Positions 12,501-24,500 of a stretch of 64,000 nucleotides of DNA are shown piece after piece (positions within the stretch are counted from its first letter, which is position 1; every line of letters starts with the position of its first letter). The stretch comes from Nageia nagi. Lineage: Eukaryota; Pinophyta. The notes beneath the pieces were generated by a model, which saw nothing but the letters and a program-made list of their open reading frames with translations, did no database searches and was not told where the DNA came from. The translations under genes were made by a program, and so were the position numbers. The stretch lies in NCBI GenBank assembly GCA_050084985.1, contig JBITNC010000001.1, forward strand, positions 173,042,001-173,106,000, given 5' to 3'.

Positions 12501-15500
12501 GCCCAGTTTCACTTGACTTGGCTTGGTTCCCCTAATTTGCCTAAGGTTGACTTTTGGTTTTACAGACTTAGCCATTTTTTGGAATTTCATATTTTGATTC
12601 AACATGTCTAAGACTACGTGAATGATAATACTTAGGCTTGGGACAAAAGGCATGATAACCAGGTCTTACAAAGCCTCTCAAGTTGGATGAGAGAAAAACA
12701 TGACACAACATGGACACGAGTTGCTGAGGGTCCCCAAAATCGCAAGTTTTTGGGGCATGTTTTGTTAGTCACAACAGTACCTCTTGAAGATTTTCAACAA
12801 ACAAGATGCAATCAACGGATCATATGTTGTGAAGATGTCCTAAAGCCTTCGTCAGCACCATTTGATCATATGTTGTGATGATCAAAAGCTAGATCATTTG
12901 TTTGATTTATTGGATAACATGGAAGAGAAACGAATTAATAGGATTGGGCCTTTTTACCAATTAAAAATTGCAGAACTGAAGCAAGCTCAATTAACACAAA
13001 CACTTGATCCTTCCCCAATTGCAAGCAATGACCCTCAACCTATTTCTCCTCCATAATACCCTCAAAATATTACACCGATAACCCTACCTCAACAGACTGT
13101 GCCTATGAAATCACATCCTTTACCTGTTGTTCCATCTTTAACTCAGCAATCCGTTTCTATAGTTACACCTCATTATGATGAAGAATCTCGCCTTAGGAAA
13201 AGAATTGAGCTATTTGAAGCTAAATTTCTTGATGATGATGATTATTTGTCTTGTTTAAAATACCATTGTGTGATAGAATCTATTGCAAAGTTTGGAATAG
13301 TAAGAAAAACATTAAATTTACAAAATTTGATGGCTCTCAAGATCCTAGGATGCGTTTTTGAAAATTTCAAGAAAAAACAATAGAATTTGTTCATGACCGT
13401 GATATGCTCGCTAAATTATTTTCTCATAATTTAAAGGATGATGCATTGAAATAGTACTTTACTCTTCCTAGAAAAAGTATTGATAAATATGAAGATTATA
13501 TTCATGACTTCTTGAACAATTTCAAATATAACATCCAAGAAAAAACTCATTATAAAGATTTGTGTAGAATAAAGCAACTAAGTAATCAAAGTTTAACTGA
13601 ATTTGTAAAAATTTGAAAGAAAGTTGTCAATAAAATTATTGTACCTAAACAAGATTTAAAAGAAACTTTCATTGTTGCTTTGTTACCTCAACATAGGTTG
13701 GAAGTAATTGATCTTGATAATATGTCTTTGGGTAAATTAATAGATAGATTGTTGAAAAAGGAATCTTGTATTCTTCAAAGTGTCCATTAACTCCAAAGAC
13801 ATATGCATCAAAACCTAACAATTATGTTATTGCAAAACAAACAATTGCAACTGTAAATGCTGATAAAAACCACTACCAAGAAGGAAATTCATAAAATTAA
13901 CTAAATGTGTGGATGTTAGTTTTAATGTTTTGTTGCAAAAAAAATCTTATCAAGTTACCACCTATTGTTCAACATCATTTCCCAAATAGTGTTCTTGAAA
14001 ATTATAGATTTGAAGAATTTTACAATTATCATAGAACTTCATGACAGATAACAAAAAAATGCAAGGTTTTAAGAAATATCATTCAAGCTTTTATTGATCA
14101 AAGGCTATAGGAATTGATGTTGATTTACCTCAAGAAAAGAATGATGATGGTCCTGTGCATCCCCACAATGGACAGTTAGATATCTTCACCAATCCTTTGC
14201 AACAAACAAATCAACAACCCAAGGGATTGATTGGAATGGTAAGTACTAGTGATTCATTGAAACATTATTTTTCTAACCATTTCAAGTATACAAAAGCAAG
14301 ACAATCTCCCACAGGGAAAAATGGAGGTGGTCCCCAAAATTTTTGAGCTGAATCTCAAAATTTTCGTGGCGCCCATGCCGTAGATGACTATTGCAACTGT
14401 GTCCACGCCATCCACCTGCATGCCAAATGGGTACCTATGTTTTTCCCTGCATCTTTCAAATGCAAATGGATTTGGAAACCTACCCAACATCATGTCATTG
14501 CTTAAGTTTTTTTTGCTATTTTCTTTTCTGTTTGTTTTGTGTGTCTTTGTTTTCTTGCATTTCCCTTTGTCTTTTCCCATGTTTGTTTGTGCCAAAGTGC
14601 TATTGGGTGAATGTTGTGGATTTCCTTTATATATTTCTTTTCAATTTTCTTCGCATTTCACAGCATGGGCACCATACTTGCTGAAGGTATAGCATCCATG
14701 CCATGCTTTTCCCTGAACTGACAAATATAAAAATGTGACTTATTTTTGTTCTAAAAAAGTAATTGTCTAATATGTTTGTTATGTTCCGTGCGATGGTGTT
14801 TTCATTTACTGTCTTCGAATATATGGTTAAATTTGATAATTTTTTATAAGTTGTCAATTTTTACTTGTACTTAATGATTGTACTTTCTTTTCTTGCAAAT
14901 AAAAAGTATTTATTACACATATTCACATTCATTCACATACATACATAATAACATAAAATGAACATAACACAAAATTTATTTAAAGCTCAAAAATGGAAAA
15001 TATATATATCAAAAAAGAATGTATTTACAAAAATGTCATGTCATATCTCGGACCCTATTGGTCAACCACTACTACTACTATCATCCTTCCTACTCTTCTT
15101 TACACTACTATCCCCCAATATAATAGAGGTGGACCTAGATATCCCGCTCACACTCAACCCCGAAGCCGCTAGTAACCCCTTATCTTTCCCATACTTGTCC
15201 TTCAATGTGGCAAGTTGGTCACTAAGGTCTTGTTGCTTCTTAACCTGCTCCCTCATGAATGCCCATGCCTGCTTTGGAGGAGACATGTCTAACTGAGCCT
15301 ACAGTTGCCCCTTCTCCATCATCAGCTATGCAACCTGACCCTCTCACTGTGAGACTCTCGCTCGTAGTTATGTAGCCTCTCTCTCATAGGGTCATAGTCT
15401 CTTTATTTCAGCCTTCAAAGGCTTAATAGTGGTAATCTCCTACTCAAAGGCAATCACTCTAGCTGCTAGGTCACCTATACCAACCAAGAGCATGACATAC

Positions 15501-18500
15501 GTACATCAAAATTTAAACAAAAGATAATGAACTGAAACATATGTTTTATTATTGATAACATTGTGAGTGGTTTTTGTACCTACAAGTGAAGAAGAAGACA
15601 CAAGTGGAATGGCGCTAGCAATTAAGTCGATACCCCTCATGGACTCGTTGGGGGCATCCGATGGTGGCCTAGGTGGAGGCATCTTTGGTGCACCACCATC
15701 ATGACCTATGTCTGCATCTGAAGGCTCTGCAAAGGACACCTCCATGTCCTTATCCTTGGACATGCCAATAGGGGTTGGTTGAATGCCTACCGTCCACTCA
15801 TACCCGAGCACTACACCAGGGGCAAATGATGTCTCCACTACCGCATCCAACTCCTACAGCTCCTACCATGTGAATTGCCAAGCCGGCATAAACTGTGCTC
15901 CCTTTGGAGCATCCATGTACACAATCTACCACAAGTAATAAACCGGGGCAGCTGGAATATCTTGGGTCACATCAAGTTGCCGCAATACTCGACCAAGGTA
16001 GTACGACTCCACAACATTCCTTCAAGACTAAAGGAAACATTGTTATCTCAACCATGCCAAGTGATGAGCATCTTCATGCCATGCAAAGTCATTATAGGCA
16101 ACCCGAACAACTTCCTCGAGCCGATGTCTATCCACATCCCTCCTCCTTGCAACGATTTCCCGAGATGCCCCGTAATAGCCATGTGCTGATGTCCAATATG
16201 TCATGGCAGGGTCGGTCTCATTTGCCCTCACCCTCGCCAAGCCAACTAGCCTGAACACAATGTGTTCATAGGCCCATACCTAAAGGGTAAAAGCATGTAC
16301 CATCGTCACATTGGATTTACCCACAGTAACAATGTGGTGTAAATCCCTATACAACTAGGCCAAGATACAAGGTGCCCATGCAAAAATATCCCCCAGGCAC
16401 ATATTTCCTGCAAAACCCAAATTAAGCCACACGAAAAAGTGGAATTGTTTAGAATACAAGAACACAGCTATGATTGATGCAACTAACAATCTCAAGCTTT
16501 GCCTGCCTAGTTCAAATTGACAAGCAGACTGGAGGAATGTTTCCCTCTTATCCCAACCGCAATCATGGTTTCGAATCAGCCAGAATGCAAGGTCGTCTAG
16601 CTGTTGGTCACCCTAAATTGTTGCATGCTTAACCAACTACCCCCAAATAGGAACATGCCATATCTTGTATGTCACTTGTCATTTCACCTATTGGCAGGTG
16701 AAATTTGATTGAGTCGGGTTCCCATCGCTTAATCAATGCGATTAGTAGTGGGAAATCAATCTAGACATGGCTAGCTAATACCAGATCATACAATATGGCA
16801 CCCTCTAGCAAGGCATTCTCATTATTTGACCTTATCCATGCCCTGGCTGTCTCCAAGGTGTCCAACTTCATAAGGCCCCCCTTTATGAGCCTCTTCCTCA
16901 CCTGCAAAACAAAATATCCACGGTGAACAATCATATTTCTTGCCAAAACCACTATGTAGCTCGAAACCAATGCAATAACCCAATGAATTAACCTACCAAA
17001 AAACCAAGGTTTTGTAAAAAACGACACAATACAAGCAAAATTGTGAAATGAATAGGAGACATTTCCTTACCACATGGTTGACAGGTAGAGTCCTGAACAA
17101 CTCAAACATGTGTCACTTTTGTCATGCCAGGGGTCTCTCCACCTCACACCAGCCTTGATCCACCATTTCTCCCAACCGAATTGACAACTAAGCTGGTCAA
17201 AACACTCAAAATGTGTGCTAATCCAAATGAAATTGACTCCAATTGGCCAAAATCAGCTCCAAATCACCACGGTAGCAAGTAAGTCACCAAGTAAGTAAAG
17301 CAACAAGACAATAGGTAGGTAGGGTGAAAATGACTTTGCGTTTTTGTCTTTTCTCGTATAAACATATGTTTCACCTCAAAAACCATAGGTTTACCCCCTT
17401 TTTACAAATTGATAATTGTATAAAAGTTTTTCACGAATTCGATGCTTTAAACTACTGCAAATTTTATTAAATACCAATTGTCGCTTTTTGAAAAACAAAT
17501 TTTGCTCTATTCATGGTGTCCACATCGTAATATATTAATGAGGGGCATCCACCTTGTTGGGATACTTTTCTTTCCTGTGCGAGACACTCTAAATATCGCG
17601 GGCGGAACTTAGGAGATCCCAAGCAACATAGTTGGGAATGCATTACCAATTCCCTCAGTTGAAAAGGATTGTGTACCTCCAAGGCTCTTGTCGAAACACC
17701 TTGCTCAACGATCCCAACGTCATGACATTGTAAGGTTTGTTCGCCTAGTGTGTTTTTTGAATAGGGATACATAAATAATAAAGGTGCGGTATCCCTCTTT
17801 GGAATTAGCCTCAATGGAATAGAATGAGAGGTATGTAGTCTGTTAACCAACGATGTTTTATTCTGATGTATAGAGTTTGTTCGAAACTATTGTGTGTGGA
17901 TTGACCTGCTCAAAGGCAATATCTTGGTTTATCTCCATGTTGGTGTTGATGATTGCAGCAAAATCCATCTCTTCATCAATCTCTGACGAGTCACTCGGTC
18001 CATATTTATCGGAACTGGATGATGATGTGCTAGGGTTTTGATTCAGGCGCATACCACTCCGATTCAAACCTTGTGAAAGATTTATCTTTCTCTGCAAGTG
18101 TTTGAATGGGTGAGAGATCAGGCTTGCTCTTCTAAGGCCCAAGATTTCATTCCTCATACCCATGACAATTGTTTCAATGGTTTATCAGGGGATGCTATTG
18201 GTAGCATACTGCCCATTTTGTCCTTGAGCCAAGGTTACTGAAGGGGATATTATGGGAATAATATACCCATGGCTCGAGGGTACGGTGACCCATACATTGG
18301 CTCTTAACCTGATAACTTCTTCGGCTTCATGCTATTTTTGTTCTTTTCTCAGCTCCTTGTGAATCCGTTGAACCTGTAGGTCGTCTTGAATGTTCTTGTA
18401 CCTCTTGATGCTACCAAGGGACTAGTGTGGGTATGATGAGCTCCAAGTATTCTAGAAGAATGCATCAATCACTCTATCGAGATCATAGTGATCCGCAGCT

Positions 18501-21500
18501 ACTTCTATCGGGAATTCATACAATGCCAGTTCTTGTTTGATCATTTCAATCTGTTGCCAGGTGGTGCATTCATAATTACCGATAACGATAGGCAATTGGT
18601 ACGTGGTCACCGCCTTCTTTACCCATACCTTGTCATGTATGTTTAGCATGTGTCTTGAAAATTCCATAAGGATAATGCGATTACTTGCGTAACTGGGTAG
18701 CCTATAAGGGGCTTCTTTAGAGCCATAGACCCTGAGGTAGGTGAACTCTATGTCTTCTGCAAAGAAGTCCGCATGTCCCTTGATAGCAACAGCAGCCTCA
18801 TTTGATATTCTAAGTACATTGGCTCTGCCCATGATCTCCTCGTAAATTTCGCCTTCAAAACCGTTGGTCATCATCTTCCAGTTTCCATCACTCCTCTTGT
18901 TATGAACAAAGAACCGCGGGTAATTTTCACACATTGGGTGTGTGGGGTCGAATAGATACTTAGTATTGGCAATTGAGGTCATCCTCTCCCTACCGTGAAG
19001 GAGTAAATAAACCAGGTAGGAGTTCGTATAGAATTTCTTGCTCTTTTGGACATTTTTCAATTGTTGAGCTAGGCAATCACAAATTACTCTGCTCCACCTT
19101 ACGCCTCTACCAGTGCTGATCAACTCTATAAACCCTACAAATTCCGACCGGAATTTGGTGTCGTCTTTCTGTCCAGTCACTCTAGAAAGCATGAATATTA
19201 GTCTGGAGACTACTGGATAGAACTCTCCTCTGTTTGGCGTTGTTAAGGCTCTCCCTATGAGGTACTTACAGTCATCAGCCAACCAATCTCTGATCAAATC
19301 AGCTGAGGGCTTCAGACTTTTGTAGAACCTTAAGGAGTCCTGTACGTTATATGATTGGCCTTCGTTTTTCCAAGCAAAAGCGCTCTCTATTCCTTCCTTA
19401 GAGAAGTCCATAATTACTTCGTTCCTTCTATCGAGAAGTCTCCGATTTCTGAACAATGCTTTCCTAGCTCGTAACGTAGCTCAAAGAAGGGGATGGCGAA
19501 TGGCACTATAGAGGTTGTTAATAGTAAGGAGGTTTTCAAAATGTTCTTTACTAGCAAAGTTGGATGCAATGCTTGGATTTTCATTAGAGTTTTTATTGGA
19601 TCAAGGGAGTTACAATCTGTGTCCCCGATCTCACTTAGTTGGTCTATGATTCTTGTGACAGGCATCGTTAGCTCTATTGTGTGTTCGAGCATGATGAGAT
19701 TGTCCATTGTGAGCCTTCTTTGCATCCGATCTTTGATGTTCTAAGCAACTAATGCCATTGTGTCCCTGTCTAAGAGGAAAACAAGAGTTAGAAGAGTCCT
19801 AGGAAGCTTATGGCACTTTCTAGGCAAGCAAAGAGGGGTTTCTGAAGAATTTGGATTTTTTTGGCATTTTTCACTCTAAGTGTGCCATCATCGAAAAGTG
19901 TCGTAGATGACACAAAGGTAGCTGCCTCAAAAGGGAATGCCTTGGCAAAAAATTAGGATGATTGGGGAATTTTGCAGAAAAAGTTGACATTTTCAACAAG
20001 AAAAAGTGGTGAAATTTGGCAAAATTCGCAAATGGTGCCGGAATCAAGTTCTAACACCTTAGATGGATAGGGAATGAATGGGGAAGGTGTTTCAGACTTT
20101 GAAACAGCCAAAACAGACTTCAAAAACAATTTTTGGAGTTTTCTAAAAAAAAATTGAATTTTTTTCAAGAAATGAGGATTTTGAGCACTCATATCTTGGA
20201 TCTTATGAAATTTTTTATGTTTTTTAGTTGAAAATAAAAGTTGATCACATGGATAAAGGGTATCCAAAAAAGTGATCAAAATTGAAATCTGCAAAAATAA
20301 ATTTTCAAGTGTTTGAGGGTTTGAAAAATGGGTTTTTGTGTAAAAAATCCACAAAACTTGGAAAAATGGAGTTCATGTGGACGGAGGATGCTTCGATTTC
20401 GAATTTTAATGGAATTTTGGTAAATGGCCAAGATACTTAGTGTTTGAAAAATCCTCCAAGGTTGGAAAAATGGCTTCTTTTCTCACTTGGCTCTCAAATT
20501 CTCAAAAATTTGGGCAACATAAGAGTGCAAAAATGAGAGGTGAGCAAAATGGAGGGGATATGGTTATATTTATAGACTCAAGGGGGCCAAAAGTGCCACA
20601 TGTCACTTCCATATTAACCCTAGATCAAAAAGGCTTGCATTTTAGACTTATCATCCTCATACCCAACGTTGGAAAAGTGGATGAAAATGGGGAAATAACC
20701 CAAAACCTGCGCCTAAGTGTGGAAGGGGCAGTTTTGGAGCAACATGGGGGGTCTTGGAAGCAAAGATGATGGCCTTGGAATGCTCTACAACCTTCATGCT
20801 TCAGATTTGGATTTTGAATTTTGAAATTTTGAAGGAAAAAATCCAAATTTTTTGAGTTTTCTCAGCCCTTAGATCCTTTTGAATGCAAAAAGGTGGTTTT
20901 TGGGAGTTTGTGTGGGCCAAACTACACAAATGATAGGTCAAAATGGTGTAGAATCACACCATCTACCTCATAGAAATGAAAAATTGCAATTTTGGGCACT
21001 TTTAGGGACCAAGAAGGCTAGGTGCAGGTTTTAGGATGTTTAGGCAAGCTTTGAAAAATGAAAAAATGGGGGATAACTTGCAAAACCAGCACCTACCTTT
21101 TAGGGGGGCAAAAATTAGTTTTTGAGCAAAGTTGCATGAGGCAAAGATGCTTACATTTGGATTTTGAACCCTACCTTTCTTTCCAATTTTGTTTTTGGGA
21201 TTTTTGAAATTTCTTGGAAAATTTTGGAGCTCTCCCATTGGCTGATCCAAATTTTGGGATTTTGAGGGAGAAGATCAACTTTTTTCCAAAAACTTAAAAC
21301 ATGAAAGAGACGCAAAATTGGATTTCCCATACTCCTAGGATCAAAAATTTTGATTTTTGAGCAAAAATGAGGGCTTGCAAGCTAGGCGCAGGTTTTAAGG
21401 GGTTTGGCATTTTTTTGGAAATTTAGAAAATGGGGAAACAAGCCAAAACTGCCACCTAGCTTTTTGAGGGGATAAACTTGGTTTTTTTGCAACAATGCAA

Positions 21501-24500
21501 GAGGCAATGTTGATCTCCTTTGAATTTTGCACCCTACCTCACTTTCCTTTTTTGATTTGACCAATTTTGGAAAATTTTGAGAAAATTTGGAGCCCTCTCA
21601 TTGATCAATCGAAATTTGATTATTTGAGAAGGTAGATTTCATTTTTTTAGGAAAGTCGAATCATCAAACTTGTGTGGAATCCCATCCTACACCCCATCAA
21701 GGTCAAATTTTCAATTTTTTTCAAATTTGGGGCTTAAGAAGTGTAGGCGCAGGTTTTGAGGCATCTAGGCCATTTTCCAAATTTTGGAATTTGAGGGAAA
21801 CAAGGCAAAACCAAAGCCTAGCTTTAGGAGGGTCAAAACTTGCTCAATTTCGAAAATTCCAAGAGGAAAGGTGCCTAATTTTTTATTTGCCACCGTACCT
21901 CACTCTTAAATTTTCATGTTGACACTTTTGGGAATTTTGGAAATCTTGGAGCATTCTCATTGGCTGCCCTTTTGCTCAATTTCCTGTTTTTCTCACTTTT
22001 AGTGGAGCAAAACTCGTCAAAATTGCGAACTTGAAAAACTAATTTGATGTAGAATCGCGATCCCCATGCTCCTAAGCCCAAAAATTGCCATTTCGAATCA
22101 ATCTGGGCCTCCCAAAAGGTAGGTGCAGGTTTTGAGAGGAGTAGGCTATTTTTTGAAATTTACTGAGGCAAAACTTACAAGACTGCCCCCTAACTTTTCG
22201 GGGGTCAAAAATCGAGTTTTTTCAAAATTTCCAAGAGTAGAGTGGTCTTAATTTGTCATTTGGCACCACACCTCTCTCAAATTTTCATTCTGAGCACTTT
22301 GGAAAAAACTCAATTTTTGGGCTCAAATCGAAGCTTTTCAAAGGCCAAAATGCTCATTTCTTGATCCTGGCCCATAAGGGCGCTCAAACTTGTTTTCCTC
22401 GTTCATCCTAGGCTATAATGTACATTTCCGACCTTCTTTGTCTTTTACGGGCCCAAACAGTGCATTTTCGGCCATTTTCGAGCTCTAAGTATGAATTTTG
22501 ACCATTTCTGGTTTTGCAAGACATTTCCAAGCTCGTGCAGTGAGAAAATGGTCATTTCTGACATTTCCAGTATTTTGAGTTCAAAGTCTATATTTCTGGC
22601 CTTTTCGGACTCAAGATATGCAAAAGCGTTCATTTTCGATCTTTTCGAGCATTTCTGAGTATTTTGAGCTCAAACTTGCATTTTTGGTCATTTTCAAGCT
22701 TTCTGGGTTCAAATCATGCAAAAACACACATTTTCAGCATAGTGACCACTTTTGGGCTCAAAATTGACCAAATGCATTTTTCTATGCTACTGACCATTTT
22801 CTGACTCCTCAAGCTCAAAATCGACAAAAATGCATTTTTTGGCTGTAGATGCCCTTTCCACATTCAATTTGTGCAAAAACGCACATTTTCATCATCTTAA
22901 CTATATCCACTGCTCCCGGGCTCCAACTCGATGACAAACACACCTTTTGTCGTCTTGGCACCTTTGTGGCTCAACTTTGCCAAAACGACACCTTTTTTAC
23001 CCTGATGGCCATTCGCTTAAAACTCCACTGTCTGGTTGATGTCACGATCCAAAACTCCGTCCTCTGAGGCACTGCTTGAGATCGAGCCCTGACCTGGCCA
23101 CTTGCTGAGCTGAATTATATCCATGACTCCGAGGCATGCTCATGCATGTTTAATTAATTCGTCATTCTGGGTATCCATATCGTTCGTAAGTTGATCATGC
23201 CCAAGCAATGTTGCTCATTGCCATTTGAAAAAATTAGGTCCCCAAAATGTTGCATCCCCCTAAACTAGGTATAAATTTCTAATGTATTTTGCAATTTCTC
23301 TACTGAAAACTTATGAATATGCAAGTGTCAATCTCATTTCTGAATGCAAGTTCGTATCAAGTTTATGATTACTACCAAAGTTGCAGAAGAGAATATTTGA
23401 AAATTTTACGAAATACACGGTGTCGACACCATGCAAGTACTAAATCCATGACGCTTACACCGTGCAAACCATTGTATTTCTTGAAAATCAAGTATCTCAA
23501 ATGCTAAGACCATTTATTCTAAAAATCTAGTATTGTTTCTCATATCGACTATAAAAATTTCTTCATGATTATCTTTCGGATGCAATTGATCCAAAAAATT
23601 TGGATCCCTTCAACATTCATAAATCTCCATTTCAGTGTGTTCGTCTTGTCTTCAGCTTTCCGACGCTTCTTTCGGATCGAGAATCCGAGTCCGTATGTGA
23701 AAGTTATGGCATTTATACAGTTTGAGTATTTTGTAAAAAAAAAAAAAATCAAAATAGGCGGTACCCGCCCGCCACGTCGGAGGTCAGGTTTGCGTGGAAG
23801 TCAAAGCCCACATCGGAGGAGGAGTCAGGGCCAACGTGGAGGTGATGAGGCGGCCAGCGTCGTTTGACCGCACGTTCTGCCACCCACCTGCCTGCGTGTA
23901 CGCACGCGCGTTCTACCACCCGCCTACCTGCGTGTACGCCTACACAACCCAACCAAGCCAGCCAAAACCTGCCACGTCATCACTTGACCAGTCAGCCTAG
24001 CCGCTGTTGACCGTTTGACTTCGTTCCAAGGCTACCACGTGTCACCACCATAGCGCACCCGCCCAGTTTTGATTTATTTAACGTTTTTTGGCGTTTTGCT
24101 AAGGTTTTTGGCGATTTTTGATTCGCCTAAGGTCTTATTATTGGGCTGAGTTTATTTTTAAGCTTGTAACAGTCCAAAGAGCGTTTTTTTTTGTTTTGGA
24201 GCTCGTTTTTGGGAGATTTTGGAAACCATTTGAGCTCAAATTTGATAGGAAGATCAAGGAGGATAATGGGTATCTAAAAATGTATTTTTTTCCAAATTTC
24301 AGAGCTGTAATTCTCTCCAATTTTAGCTCCAAAAAATGGTATAAAAAGGGAGCAAATTGTACAAGAGAGATTAGAAGGAGAATTTCGGGAATTATTTCAG
24401 TTTTGTTGTGATTTTCAGAGCTGAGAGTGTATTGTGAATGTGAGAGGAGGTTTTGAAGGACTTTAGAGGCCTTGTAAAGTGATTCTCCTCATTGATAGAG

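Noticed and set aside
14384-14692. Hydrophobic ~100-codon frames resembling membrane segments
   Set aside because: T-rich low-complexity DNA gives Phe/Leu/Cys runs in two frames at once; there is no start or homology support.
15506-15850. Independent 114-codon gene on the minus strand
   Set aside because: It lies in line with the PMD relic and reads as its Pro-rich linker, so it was merged into that pseudogene.
23565-24000. Open frames of 67-100 codons in the GC-rich block
   Set aside because: Opposite-strand frames of the same GC-rich promoter-like block, Arg/Pro/Cys-rich without domain signal.
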